Below are positions 43,101 to 53,387 of a DNA stretch of 64,000 nt, piece by piece. The DNA lies in the NCBI GenBank assembly GCA_033064195.1, contig JARBJD010000094.1, positions 124,001 to 188,000 of the forward strand, given 5' to 3'. The position numbers were made by a program, and so were the translations under genes. The notes beneath the pieces are model-generated. The model made no database searches. It had not been told where the DNA came from and was given only the letters and a program-made list of their open reading frames with translations. The stretch comes from Blattamonas nauphoetae (Eukaryota; Preaxostyla; Oxymonadida). Position 1 is the stretch's first letter, and each line of letters begins with the position of its first letter.

Positions 43101-43327
43101 CGAAATTGGGATGGATTGGACTGATTGGATATGGTCGAGATGGAGAAACGAATCCATTCACTTTCAAAGTTGAATGCGAAACAAGCTCGAGCAGAAGTAT
43201 TGAACAAGACACTTCCTTGGCTGATTCCTCTGATTGTCGTTGTCGTTCTTGCTATCATCGTTGTCATCGTTCTCGTTGTTGTGTGTCGTCGACGAAAACA
43301 CAACAAAAAAGAACCTCAAGCGACTGA
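37187..43327 (+). CDS. Beta-helix receptor ectodomain, frame broken just before its membrane segment
   Basis: This is a close paralogue of the gene at 10745-17716 (long identical stretches along the whole ectodomain), without the transposon. The start at 37187 gives a signal peptide (MMLGFFILLHPLLLVSSSP). About 2,000 residues of beta-helix follow (FTNCVTTHESGGAIF, FENCSAVTGSGGG, FEGCSAEKGAGGY). At 43171-43177 the paralogue reads GTTGATGCG but this copy reads GTTGAATGCG: one extra A shifts the frame. The reading then leaves the membrane segment and ends at 43327 after a short cysteine-rich out-of-frame tail. Literally read, this makes a secreted protein. The correct frame for the membrane segment and kinase-like tail stays open from 43176 to 44192, which suggests a very recent mutation, an assembly error in the A run, or tolerated frameshifting. 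Confidence 0.82.
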   Translation: MMLGFFILLHPLLLVSSSPGLSHDVFVDLRTEIDSFQNNRNDLSNENVIRLGNKLYHTESLIFTSICMNLVGEDGTKLVHSSSLSLNTNTRNGDSWRTTDHKMGMGSILILQNSSMGLESIWMTMNENTKSSLSPHRHSYSSGHTHHLSTIVGSELSLTSCKLTVSSESSGFLIGSDPSFGEESSISLQRCQIFGKDRNIRPLTKILSSGLSSSVILSVSSLSLDSFGIVCGNSLLFDVCSSKSGDIRNCEVLSSLTSSSFRNLTSTRNDDLQMPSRLCQQSHGLTISETVGALQGTVLHDHNFGGSHLCRNSTFSACRSSYPTFPDFTASRGLSRFFVDLNQHKLSSYDFVGQITDRHTFWSQIVSYIEQPEQYVFPTPYTPITFTDCTFTDLKDETEDKTEEEMSAGGGALHFYTSSPLLVKGCSFTNCVTTHESGGAIFIQDEWMSQPDQARIESSTFKDCSSLSGDGGGLCVTQSVKIELVSSTFENCSAVTGSGGGVDAERCAVSLSTFKDNKAQTGGGLACSSGLTIHFCHFEGNQATSDPDFTEDQTEHVFPLFGISFSDAHWEAQSGLVFVRSDGTDTVPCTLDEPCSLLSTAVGLTSSDGSVEVQVGTGSFGSATVSSTQKLTLNGFFTEADHQTTPPTTSFSIEVKDDSSLTIDTFTFSPLEGLSLVTITSDATGAKVDMTHLRLSDSGITAIPFDFRAGTVTLQCSCFESLSDIQCSLISVAGSTSLTISACMFMDIEIEASMITVNGGILEVDGTYFRRITRTEGTGSAAIDAKNPQSLIIHASFCHCHSVEGVAGALTIDSSEVPFDAEFAVLMIGNKGKDDETAHDILFSGVTQEDLSASSLSSSSDQPQITSDDTLEVTFQRIKNLTVVEDEVIADLLASGEHTISVQSLESTDLSVLMDQSSFNLTLSTSTQCVLTFSPFHIQSGRVEIHSLKWDIRPILTQSNKTDETLIRITSENGDDTYLTIDSVRILLNTQHTAPMITVDAQSSFELVYSSVSSNGGVSQRPFARSEGRIILNGVLFIDISFDGCSCIETTGGTVTSEHGNEFLFTGIHSLSTNVDGAFLNANNTIISIETTTMIDCHARNGGAIFTTDCEVDFEAFFIDCSAEERGGGFCSEYSNSLSQQTQFNSSASFVNCHAKSGGGFFITLTLMVEVSIQSNMHSPFLGHDITFPLFEGCSAEKGAGGYLDGEIDPSKEFYIFSYDLVNDGAPCKGSDFFITQSLAESIIEKGDPLSFCFANDGSLSSRSESDDGPYKHVEVEGYPQHSFNFELPNIVVDDDESTFDLDGCIQISFTSSCNSLNHIIDRFHTQTDNGRFLQVPIGLQNKMFLFETARVTQQSIKLILGSIEGYSPESTKIAFGNNPKEDTTVFVVVDTSGSVELSELKVDWAEDLSLCQLVDRTASMSILGSEIKIASALSIPLIACEAGTLVISDSSISSTTSDTFNLPLVLSGLSTSYASNSAQSEMIVEMSGVEFKDLTMKEEVGVVELNDADHIKLSHPGFDNVKLSNGKEAVRIVVRGRDLWKTIDPAAFSGFPQRGTPEIDILYQSLDPNEEGRAFHTPTLLVYLFAYTAQLLHVKSSGKDVMGCGDAVLSCFSLDEADSHLEVGFPSVVTVIDSAQLSSQLDLVQDQTKISAKGSASSIEVAATGSLINHKTGSVAHFLELVHLSFVLSSGRSNALLQSTSGTLIVTDCSFSWSSELESELALISGGRMRLIDVNMTQLESSIPLFRFVGDETTQPAASIENCHFSSSPSHTRSRNDDSDICWWNSSLIWVSKSTLDVSSSSFSDIENGGIMVVNGTVSVYDTRFERSQKEGSGSVNRFGSLNRNILCSVGSLILLKSTSVETAVSTSLWINADSSCVVRDSTDLDISNPFFVPSLVVSSCSASFDKQTSEYSVIVVGKELIPCGLSLIVRENTTSGTPSSVPFGMDRLEFVDETNVSVSISNSELSNLDSKLGWIGLIGYGRDGETNPFTFKVECETSSSRSIEQDTSLADSSDCRCRSCYHRCHRSRCCVSSTKTQQKRTSSD

Positions 43328-44192
43328 GATGAAAGATGACACTGTTCATGTGGAAGAAGTGAAGATGGAAGAGAACGAGGACACACACGATGGCTTCCGG
43401 CATCAACACATTCTGACGACAGGTAGGAATGCCGTGGAAGTGGAGAACAACACAGCAACGACCGACGCCATACCTGAATCACTCCCCACAGCACTGAATC
43501 TTGTTGAAGCACTAAAATGTCAGGAGGCTCTTGAGATGACAGTTGTCCGAGAAGTGGACACGCTGTACAATGCTTTGCATGTTCGCGAACACAAACGATC
43601 GATTGTGAAGCGAGTGATTGAGAGGCAGATTGCGTCTGGAATGGCGAAGATTGGAGAGCAGACAAGCACAGCAGCGATTCTGACGAAACTGTCGTCTCAT
43701 TGGGTGATGTTTGATGCTCATGGAAATGTGTGTCTGAAACTTCAAGAGCCAACTCCGTCGATCCAGCCCCAGCCATCACAGACGCCTCAGCCCTCTCAAG
43801 CAAGCCAGTCAGGAACTGGAGAGAAATCGAACACGCAGGAGAACCAGCGATGGAAGGCGCCTGAAGTTGCGAAGATGGAAGAAGAGAAAGAATCACAAAA
43901 GGTGATGAATCCTCTGAAGGCGGCAGTTTTTAGTCTTGGCCTTGTCTTGTGGGAAATTGAGACTGGAACAGTTCCGTTTGCTGAGGTGGATGCAGTGAAT
44001 GCTCAGCGACAGATGGGAACAGGAACGCTTCCGAAGATGTCTGGAATTGGATCAGAAATGCGAGAACTGATTGAACAATGTCTTTCGCTGAACCCCGACG
44101 ACCGCCCGACTCTCTCCACCGTCTCCTCTGTCCTCGACTCCATCGCCGAAGAAGACCCATCTCCAGTTGAACCACAAGAACAAAAAACATGA
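43176..44192 (+). CDS. Transmembrane segment and kinase-like tail of the 37187 gene (other frame)
   Basis: This part continues the protein in the +1 frame: AKQARAEVLNKT, a membrane segment (WLIPLIVVVVLAIIVVIVLV), basic CRRRKHNK, an acidic stretch and a kinase-like domain to the TGA at 44190-44192. Landmarks: IERQIASGMAKIGEQ (αE), ILTKLSSHWVMFDAHGN where HRD and the catalytic loop should be, VCLKLQEP where DFG should be, RWKAPEV, AAVFSLGLVLWEIETGTVP and NPDDRPTLSTV. The catalytic and DFG aspartates are missing, so it is a predicted pseudokinase like that ending at 36552, and the two C-lobes are clearly alike. The homologous gene ending at 17716 lacks this domain. With the ectodomain, the whole gene would be 2,334 residues but for the single-base shift. 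Confidence 0.82.
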   Translation, partial: AKQARAEVLNKTLPWLIPLIVVVVLAIIVVIVLVVVCRRRKHNKKEPQATEMKDDTVHVEEVKMEENEDTHDGFRHQHILTTGRNAVEVENNTATTDAIPESLPTALNLVEALKCQEALEMTVVREVDTLYNALHVREHKRSIVKRVIERQIASGMAKIGEQTSTAAILTKLSSHWVMFDAHGNVCLKLQEPTPSIQPQPSQTPQPSQASQSGTGEKSNTQENQRWKAPEVAKMEEEKESQKVMNPLKAAVFSLGLVLWEIETGTVPFAEVDAVNAQRQMGTGTLPKMSGIGSEMRELIEQCLSLNPDDRPTLSTVSSVLDSIAEEDPSPVEPQEQKT

Positions 44193-45237
44193 ACTCACAC
44201 TTCGCATATCACACGATCTTTGATCATCAGCCTTCTTTATTCGAACTTTCAGCAGCGGATGTCCTCACCGTTTGATCAACGATTCATCGCATCCCACACT
44301 GCTGTTGTGTTCGTCCTCATTTCTGAGTATCACATTTCTTTTTTTGATGTCGTCGTTTTCTTGTTTTTCTGTCATTCTTTGGCCTGCTTTTCTTTTCTCT
44401 TGTGGAACTACATCATTCATCTCTCCACACCCAGATTCTGTTGCGTCGAGTGGACGCCGCGTCAAACACCGATTTGGTGTTCTCTTTTCCAGTCACCACC
44501 TCAAGCACACAGACCCGATCACCTCTCTTCATTCAATCCACACTAGGTCATCGTGTGTCGCTGGGCATTCCTTATCCCCAAATGTCAACCCCGATAATCA
44601 TGTCACACCGCAGTTTCTCCTGCCAGAACAAGTTCGTGTCGTTCCCGCCCACTGAGAGTTCTCTGGCCACACTTCACTACATCCAACTCTCACATTTCTG
44701 TGCTTGATTCTTGATTATGCAGCGCCGTTCTTGTTTTGTCGACATCCTTCACTGTGTCTGGTTCTAACTCATACTTTTTTTTCTGGCTAGCTTCTTTTCA
44801 CTTCACCAAATGCTGGTTTGATCTTGACATGATCGAGATTTGTCTTCATTTTCCACCTTCTTTTGAAACATCACGATTGGGGGAACCTGAAACTCGTAAC
44901 CGGATCAGTTCCATTTGTCGAGACGAATGAATCAGCGATCTCATTGCAATTGGTCTGACCTCTTCAAAAAGCTCGGTTGGTGCGACAGAATGGTTTCTTG
45001 AGAGATTGAAAAAATGAGGCTAAAACAGAATATATGCGAAATAAACCGAAAAATTCGGCTCTAAGTTGCAAACTCCCCTTGTCAGAGGAAAATCACGAAC
45101 TAATGGTGAATAAAGAGAGAGAAAGGTAATACTAAGATAGAAACATGAAAAAAAAGAGTGAATGGTGAGAAGAAGGGAGAAAGCAGATGTCACGAAAGAA
45201 AAAAAAGTTGCGTGAACACGCTTAACTCCTCTTCATC
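44193..45237. other. Intergenic, 1,045 bp, between convergent genes
   Basis: This lies between the 3' ends of the plus-strand receptor gene and the minus-strand beta-helix gene. Open frames up to 127 codons exist but look like chance pyrimidine-rich readings with no domain or start context. I see no repeat or RNA gene. Confidence 0.5.
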
Positions 45238-45528
45238 TCACTCTGAAATCTTCGGTTCAGGTGAGCTGGATGATTTTGTCGTGTTCTCTTCTTTCAACTC
45301 GGTTGAGAAATCAGCAAAGTGGATGGCTGGTTCGACTGATCTTTCAGCTTCTGGTTGATCAGAAACTGGTTCGTTGAGTGTTGTTGGGGTTTCGTTGGTT
45401 GTTTCGATCATTTCTTCTTTCTTCTCGACGGGTTTCTTCGAGCGACATCTCCAAATCAGAAGAAGAGCAACAATCACGACAGCAATCAAAACAACCACAA
45501 CAACAATCACAGGAATCAGCCACAATAT

Positions 45529-46388
45529 GGGCGATTCTCTTTGAAAGGTCGCAAAACACTAATGTGCGTCCCAAAAATTCATTTTTTGCCCAATTACCGT
45601 TCTTTATTTCAGTAGACAAGAAATAGGGAAATTATTGAATTTTAAGTTCGATCGCGTTCGATATCGTCCTTTTTTGTTGAAGACAATAGTGCACACTTTT
45701 TGTCACAGAATCTGTTCGAAAACAGAGAAACGATGGAAAACTACATAAAACGCTCATTCTGTGTGAGAGAACCAACACAAAGACATCTATTGTAGAAAAA
45801 GACACGAAAAGTTCTGAATGGCAAAATCAACAATCATGATGAATTTAGTCTTCAAGATTGGCGGAACATGTCTAACAGAGGTGCTTTGAGGTATCTCTTG
45901 ATTCAAAACGGTATTTGATGGGAATTAGAGGAAGAGTAGGGCGAACAAAGAGTCAGTGCCCGTTTGTGATCTATAAGACGAGAAATTTGTGAAAAAAGTT
46001 CCGATCGCGAGTGAAAACTGGAGAAAATATCACACAGTGCAAGTGTACAGATTGTCTTCTGGCTGTGAGAAACAATCTGTCTCGCCTCAAAAAAGTGCTG
46101 AGTGTCTGTCAGTGTGAACGAAATATATGACACAAACCAGGAGAATCACATGTAATGCACGGTATTAGGTCGGTTCAATCACGAATCTGACAAATGAATA
46201 CCGTGTGATGAAGAAGGAGTCACCTGAACTTGGAATCTGGAAAAAAGTGAGTGAAAATGGGAAAATCTGGTAATTCAAACCTTAAACGGGGAGAGAGAGG
46301 ATGTTTATGTGAACTCTGCTGTTTTCTTTACGATATATAGAGTGGGGATGGAGATAAAACGGAGGCGACCTTTCATTTAGAATCGCCC
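45529..46388. mobile_element. 860-bp DNA transposon (MITE-like), copy 1, 4-bp TSD ATAT
   Basis: The ends are imperfect inverted repeats of about 24 bp (GGGCGATTCT, three differing bases, then TGAAAGGTCGC), with ATAT repeated at 45525-45528 and 46389-46392. The same 860 bp recurs at 47727-48586. There is no transposase-like frame. A 9-bp inverted pair (CACGGTATT/AATACCGTG) near 46160-46208 may form a hairpin. A 4-bp duplication is seen in several superfamilies; the family is unassigned. Confidence 0.88.
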
Positions 46389-47726
46389 ATATGCTTCGCG
46401 GTTTCTCGCGCAGAACGAGTGATTGAGAGGCAATCGACCTGTCCCCGTTCAGAAGACGAACTTTCCATTCCGATTTCTTCGAAAGATTCGCAACGTCGTT
46501 TGGTGTCACAATGATCTCAATTCGAGTTTCTGTGAACAGCGATGCTGTGCTTGTGTCGACAGCCAGAGTCAACGATTCCTCCGAGTTTCCATCCTCCAAC
46601 GATGTGAACACTTCCAGTTGAAGTCCACATGGAAGGAATCCACTTCCAACCAGTTCCAGTTCGAAATTTCCTGTTTTCTTGTCACGAGTGATTTGAGAAT
46701 GGTAAGTGTCCAGAAATGGAATCGACATCGTCGTCGCCGTTCCAGACACAGAGCATCCATCACCAGAGATTCCAGATCCAGGGAACAGATGGCTTCGACC
46801 ATCCCCAGTCAGGCCTCCAACAAACAGCGTCCCATCCGAACTGCACATCACGTTTCGACGAGCTGAAGGGAAGTCACGGTTCGTCGGTCCATTCGACTCG
46901 AAATACACATCTCGAAGCGACACGTTCCCTCCACTTTGCATGATCCCTCCTTGTGCCAGGTTCGTCAGACTGCACGATCGAAACTCTGCTGTCGAGTCCA
47001 CAAGTTCAATCGTTCCTGTTGTCCACGAGCACAGATCGCTGTCTGCGTTACCAATCTCCGAGTTTGTTGTGAGATGTGGTGTGTATTTGATCACTCCATT
47101 CCTGAACTCGAACGATCCTGATGACACAGAAACCAACTTCAGGTCGAGTGACGAAAAGCGAATCAGAGCATCCACGTCTGTCAGCGACAGCGACGCATTC
47201 GACACAGAAAGCACAACCAGCGGAGTCGACTTGAATGCCTCAAGAACAATCAGCGATGGACGCACGAGGCCTCCCTGCTTCAAAACCATTTCACTGTCAT
47301 CCGAAAATGAAAACGGCTTGGATATTGTGTCGGAAACCACAAGGTTCAGTTCGATCGACTTCATTCCCATCTTCATCATGGTGTCAAGCGCTGTCTCCAA
47401 CGATCCACAACTGTTGTCAAGTCCACGACAGCTTCCTCCATCTCCTCCCTTCATATTGTTCACTTCGATCACAAACGGTGTTGGGAAGGGAGGAACGACG
47501 AGTGAGAATCCAACTGACTCCAAAATGACTGGCTGGCCATCAAAGATGACCTGGTCCACTTTGAATGTCTCTCCGAATGCGAACCGGTCGTCTGTTCCAC
47601 CTGGTCCAACCGACACAGACGACGAGACTTGACTTTTCGAACCGTCCTGACCTTCGGTGAACGTAAACGTCAGAGTGAGACTGAGACTTCCTTCGAAATG
47701 GATGGTGTAGTCACCCATTGGCAATT

Positions 47727-48586
47727 GGGCGATTCTCTTTGAAAGGTCGCAAAACACTAATGTGCGTCCCAAAAATTCATTTTTTGCCCAATTACCGTTC
47801 TTTATTTCAGTAGACAAGAAATAGGGAAATTATTGAATTTTAAGTTCGATCGCGTTCGATATCGTCCTTTTTTGTTGAAGACAATAGTGCACACTTTTTG
47901 TCACAGAATCTGTTCGAAAACAGAGAAACGATGGAAAACTACATAAAACGCTCATTCTGTGTGAGAGAACCAACACAAAGACATCTATTGTAGAAAAAGA
48001 CACGAAAAGTTCTGAATGGCAAAATCAACAATCATGATGAATTTAGTCTTCAAGATTGGCGGAACATGTCTAACAGAGGTGCTTTGAGGTATCTCTTGAT
48101 TCAAAACGGTATTTGATGGGAATTAGAGGAAGAGTAGGGCGAACAAAGAGTCAGTGCCCGTTTGTGATCTATAAGACGAGAAATTTGTGAAAAAAGTTCC
48201 GATCGCGAGTGAAAACTGGAGAAAATATCACACAGTGCAAGTGTACAGATTGTCTTCTGGCTGTGAGAAACAATCTGTCTCGCCTCAAAAAAGTGCTGAG
48301 TGTCTGTCAGTGTGAACGAAATATATGACACAAACCAGGAGAATCACATGTAATGCACGGTATTAGGTCGGTTCAATCACGAATCTGACAAATGAATACC
48401 GTGTGATGAAGAAGGAGTCACCTGAACTTGGAATCTGGAAAAAAGTGAGTGAAAATGGGAAAATCTGGTAATTCAAACCTTAAACGGGGAGAGAGAGGAT
48501 GTTTATGTGAACTCTGCTGTTTTCTTTACGATATATAGAGTGGGGATGGAGATAAAACGGAGGCGACCTTTCATTTAGAATCGCCC
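47727..48586. mobile_element. 860-bp DNA transposon (MITE-like), copy 2, 4-bp TSD AATT
   Basis: It has the same length, orientation and, by eye, the same sequence as the element at 45529-46388. It is flanked by AATT at 47723-47726 and 48587-48590. The different target duplications show two separate insertions and not one duplicated segment. The apparent identity means both are young. Confidence 0.88.
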
Positions 48587-49336
48587 AATTTGTACCCTTC
48601 CAGTGAAACCAACATCTCCCCAATGTTGGGTCCTTGTTCTAACTTGAACTCGCGAATACGGGGTGGATCAATTGTTAAGGATGGTGAATCGGTGACGTCC
48701 AATTGAGTGGTCGAGATAGATGCAGCGACGAGCGAATAATTGGATTGAAACTGAAGTCTTTCTTCGTCTCCGAATGACAAAACTTCGCTGGTTCCAGTTG
48801 TTGAGAGTGTGGGGAAGTTCACAACAACAACACGAAAGGCAGCTGGCGGAGAGGAACTTTCCGAGATGGGATCGTATTCATCAGTGTTGTCGAGCAGCAG
48901 CAGCATTGTCCCTTTCACTGCTTCTTCAGTTGTTACTTCTATTGTTCCAAAAAACATATTGTCAGGCATTTTGAGTTGGAGACTTATGACTGTCGTCTCA
49001 GACCCAAATTGTTGGATAATCCCCGTTTGATACCCAGAGAAATACAGACTTGCTTCGGAGTTGTCGGTGTGACAGTTCGAGACACATTCCTTCAATTCAT
49101 CTGGAGATACCGAGTTCTCGAGGAAAAGATCACATCCAAAGGTTGCTGAATTGCCTCTGAACTGCACAGACTCCATTTCAAGCAAAGACATCCAGACGTA
49201 CAGAGCTCCTCCGTGTCCATATTCATCGTTGGCGGCACAGTCCATGGAGTTCCCCCTGGTCACTCCAAGCCCAAACGAGGGCTCCTCAACACAGCGAGAA
49301 CCCTGAAATGATATTAGGGGCTGGCCTGATCAAAAT

Positions 49337-52300
49337 ATTCAATTGCAGAAATGGACCTCCTCGTCGCATTTAACGAAACTATTTTCCATTAATCTCTTCT
49401 CTTTTCTCGCTGAACAAGCCAACACACTATTTCGTCACTTGGTCATTTTCTTCGATCTCAAAAACATTTGGTCCATTTAAATCTCTTCTACTGGCATTAC
49501 CACCTTATATTCGAAGAATACCCACTCAAGATAGGGGTACCAAGCAAGACCAATGAGAACTTCTCCATCAAGAGGGTACACAGTACAGCAAACGTGACGG
49601 TGAGCGAGAAGAGGATCTCGCCTTCTTTCGAGGTCCACAATTCCGATCTGCAATATGGACGACGAGGAGGATAAATTTATCGACAATCTTCAAATCCATT
49701 TTGGTTTACACTATTTCGAAGCGAATTGATTCACACAACGCATCGTGTCGATGAGCATCAAGAAGTGAATTTCTATCCTCTTCCAAACGAAGTATTGTCT
49801 CAAGGATCCAGACAATCACAGAGGATGAGATTTTCAACATCCTTACCATTCTTGGAATCTAAATTAGATGATACTGTTCAAACCCTCATCAATTGCGCTC
49901 ACACCTTCGCGCCCCTAGCCGACGGGCAGAAGGAGGGCAACGACTTTTCTCAGCACTCAAGATAGTGCCACCATCATAGAGCTGATTGTTGATATCCTAC
50001 TATATCACTACACGGCTCATCTCGGATGATGGAAAGCAATCAAGAGAAAGTGCACCGATGACTCCTCCGGACGGACACAAGATTCAAAAACATCCAGATT
50101 ATGCTACAAAGTGATCGGAAAGCCCATCATTGATTGGTTTAATAACGGAGGTAGTCCAATGAAGAGGTCCAATCCTGGATCAACCATTACACCTTACAGC
50201 ACAGTGCGGGTCGACAATGAAGGGACTTGATGAATAAAATAGTGAAGACCTAACAATCCAACCACCGTTGTTGAACATCTGGCGGATTCATTTCCTACTA
50301 TCTGAGAGACCTCGCTCCACATGTCCTGGCCTGATGGATTTTGACTGTGAAATCAGCATGTATTACGAAACCCTTCCCAGGAACGGGATAATCAACAAGA
50401 AGCTGACATTTAGCACTTCTGAAACGAAGAAATGAAGAACGGATCATAGATTCTGAAACTCATGCTATCGAGGCAAATGTTCGAGAAAGGCCCTCAAAAT
50501 AGTTTGGAATCATCATTCGTTGGCTTTGGTGGTGTCCTTTCACCCGACCAGTCGCAGAGCGAAGTGAAAACACACAACTTCCAATCCCAAAAATTGAGCC
50601 AACCCGCACTCGTCAGAATCACCCAAAGTTGGGCTCCGACATTAATTCCACAAAAACAATGATTGTCAACATTCGCACTTCTTGGAAAAGAGCCGAGACG
50701 CAAGTGAAAAGGACCTATCTCAGCGCTGACGTTGTGGAGTAGCCTGTGTGGAATGAGAGGGACGACGTGTTTCTATTTTTGGACTGAAAGGTTGGATGAT
50801 CGCACTTATGACTCAGATCCAGACGATTACAGGTCTATCTGAGCATTGATATTCCCTGACATTTCCTGCAGCTACCCCACGTTTTGTTGACAAACAATTG
50901 CTACTTCCCTTCTCATATTCACTGTGAGCCACTCGACTTGTCTATCCAGGGTTTTTACTCATCGTCCTATCGATTGGTGGGTCCTCAGAAGGCAGTCTGT
51001 TCACTGAACTCGATGTTAGTCACATCCCCTCACCTGTTTAGATAGGAAGTGGCATGAGGGTCCTGCAAAGACAGACAAAGAACGAACACATCAAGCAGGT
51101 CGGCTTATTTCCGGAATCGAATCCAAGATTCAAAGTGCTCACGTTTAGCTTTGTCCCAGGACACTCCCACTCACTTGAGAGAATCGTAAGGAAACTAATA
51201 AAGACATTTTTCAGTCCGACAGCCCGCACGAGGCACAGACCTCGTCTCCTCTGGCTCACACACAACTGTGAAGCCCCTTTGGACTCGAACAGATTTGGGA
51301 GGTTAACCGCCAACGCACCCACAGAAGTCTGCAAGTCCGGATTTAGTTCTGCCAGGTTAAGAGGGACACAGAGACTAAGAAGTCGACGAGCAGATGTTGC
51401 ATTAAGACAAATACGTCGAACTTGATTCGATGAAAGAACGAAGAGCGAAAGTACTTTCTTGTTGGTTCTGGAGCAATGATGCTATGTGATTGAACCAAGA
51501 CGACTTGAAACAGACCTTTCACCGGTTGTTCTCACAAGAAGCGGAGAATGTGGATTGGTCGACAAGAATGAAAATGAGAACAAGAGCAGACCTAGGATCA
51601 ACAAACCGTCAATGATACACCTCTCAAGATCCTGAAACATTCAATCATGAAGGATGCATACATCCAGAAATGTATTTTGTGCAGCTAGTCCGTTGCGGAC
51701 GAGGTTCGTCATATGGTTTCGCTCCTTCTATTCAACATGATTCGCCCGATGCTGATACCTTCATCGAAGAAGAACAGAGCTCCCTGATCGATCCAGGAGC
51801 GTTCAGTGGGAACTGGGAACCAACAATCGATACTCTACACGTAATCTTCGGGACGTTGTGACCATCACGACTCAAATGAAGGAGGGTAGTCCAACCCACG
51901 CTGTTTGGAAACAGCCAATCTGTTTTCCAGGACTGAATTGGCATTTGTCAGGTCGCATTCGGTGAGCGCGTTCTCGATGGTTGAAGGGACAATTGAACTC
52001 CCGAATGAACTAGGCGACAACCTTCTTGTTTGAATTCCGATGAAGATGGAGTCGACTCTACAATACAGAAACTATCTTTGAGAACTCTGGTGGTCGAAGG
52101 AAAACAGATCATCCAGAAGATTTGAGCTAGTTTTGTACAGAATTAACACCCTCATTTTATTGTTGCAAAGCATTTCTTTCATTATATTCAAGCAGTTTTG
52201 TGGGGCAAAACCTTATCTCTTCATCAGATCACATTTTGCGTTGATCCGACCCATCTTTTCTTTTTTCTTCCTCCATTCTCTCAATATCCGTTCTTATGTC

Positions 52301-53387
52301 TTCTGACCGTTCTCATTCGGATGTATTAGCCTCTTTCCGCCACTAGTTCCTCAAAGACGCGATATCATCAAACAATCCCTCTTTTCAGATTGTCAAACCA
52401 ACTTCTCACGATCAACCGATGAAACCTGCAATCTGTCTGATGTTTTTGGATATATTGTTAATATTTCTTTCAAATCCATTGCCAGTCTCTTCTATTCATC
52501 TGTCCATCTCTCAAATGTCTCGATCGTTGTCACCGTGGAAACCACTTTTGTTGTCAGGACGAGATCAGACTTTCTGCCCTTCACGAGTCAAAATCTCTCG
52601 CATGTTTTTGTCTTTTCCCAGATTTTTGCGAAGAAACAAAGAATATTTCTTTGTTCATGTTCTTTTGCCGATTCACATCTTCAGGTTCGCATTTTCTCCA
52701 TTTACCATGATTGTAATGTTTCATCGTCATCTCAGTGGCTTTTTACGATCATCAGTCACATAGGACAAACATAGTCAACTACACATTGTTCGAGTTACTC
52801 TTTGGGATGATGAACCAGATTTCGATCGACCAGATCTCACTTTTATGAAACGAAGGGGAAGAGCTGATCCAACGTATCATGACTATGGGGTATTGGATAT
52901 AGACTACATCCTTTCTGGAGCCAGATTATTCCGCTATCATGATGGAGGACGAGTCTGGAGATCAGGATAAAGAAAGCCAAGAAGGACTTCAAGACAACAG
53001 AACGAACACGAAAAGCATGAAAAAAGATGTCTAGCACTTCAACGAAACAACTGGAAACATCATTCTGCACAGCTGACATTCGATTAGCATTGCCGATGAA
53101 TACAAATGAACCCATGCTCATCCAGTGGAAATGGAGGAGATATTTCAGTTGCACAGACAACAGAAACCTTTACAGATGATTCTATCACACCGTTTGCTGG
53201 ATGTTATGCAGTGATTGGGGGAATAATCGTTGTTGATCTAACAAACCAAACATTCCAGCGAGGAAGGCGGAACATGGCGAATGGGAATGAGAAAGTGAAA
53301 GGAACAGGAAAACGGACAGTCGAGCGAGTCTGAGCGTCAATTGAGACGTCGGTGAGTGCCTTCCATCGGAGAGGCCACACTTTCTCC
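49337..53387. other. About 4 kb with no recognisable gene, inside the 9.65-kb insertion
   Basis: There are only short, scattered frames in all six readings (the longest about 120 codons, at 51054-51425), with no domain, no intron-exon pattern that extends them, and no tandem repeat. A frame at 52419-52763 begins with a hydrophobic stretch (LMFLDILLIFLSNPLPV), but nothing supports it as a gene. The stretch looks like decayed sequence of unknown origin. Confidence 0.5.

Larger units (their letters stand above)
45238..49278 (-). pseudogene. 3' part of a beta-helix membrane protein gene, split by two identical transposons
   Basis: Read on the minus strand, host sequence runs 49278-48587 (SFGLGVTRGNSMDCAANDEY, beta-helix turns), is interrupted by an element, continues 47726-46389 (PMGDYTIHFEGS to LREKPRSI), is interrupted by a second copy, and ends 45528-45238. 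The last piece holds a transmembrane segment (WLIPVIVVVVVLIAVVIVAL), basic WRCRSKK and an acidic tail of about 65 residues ending PEPKISE, with no kinase-like domain. At both insertions the sequence on either side is in the same frame once one target copy is counted (GYKL/PMGDY and KPRSI/LWLIP). The motif SDLCSWTTGTIELVD is shared with the other receptors here (SDICWWNSSL). The 5' part of this gene is at 58903-60372, beyond a 9.65-kb insertion. As it stands it cannot make the full protein. Confidence 0.78.

Noticed and set aside
44272-44655. 127-codon frame in the 44.2-45.2 kb gap
   Set aside because: It is a pyrimidine-rich chance frame, with overlapping open frames of similar length in other phases and no recognisable domain.
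45529-48586. The two 860-bp elements as introner-type introns
   Set aside because: No pair of splice sites restores the frame at both insertions: a GT-AG choice that works at the second copy has no counterpart at the first. Target duplications with exact frame continuity fit plain insertions better.
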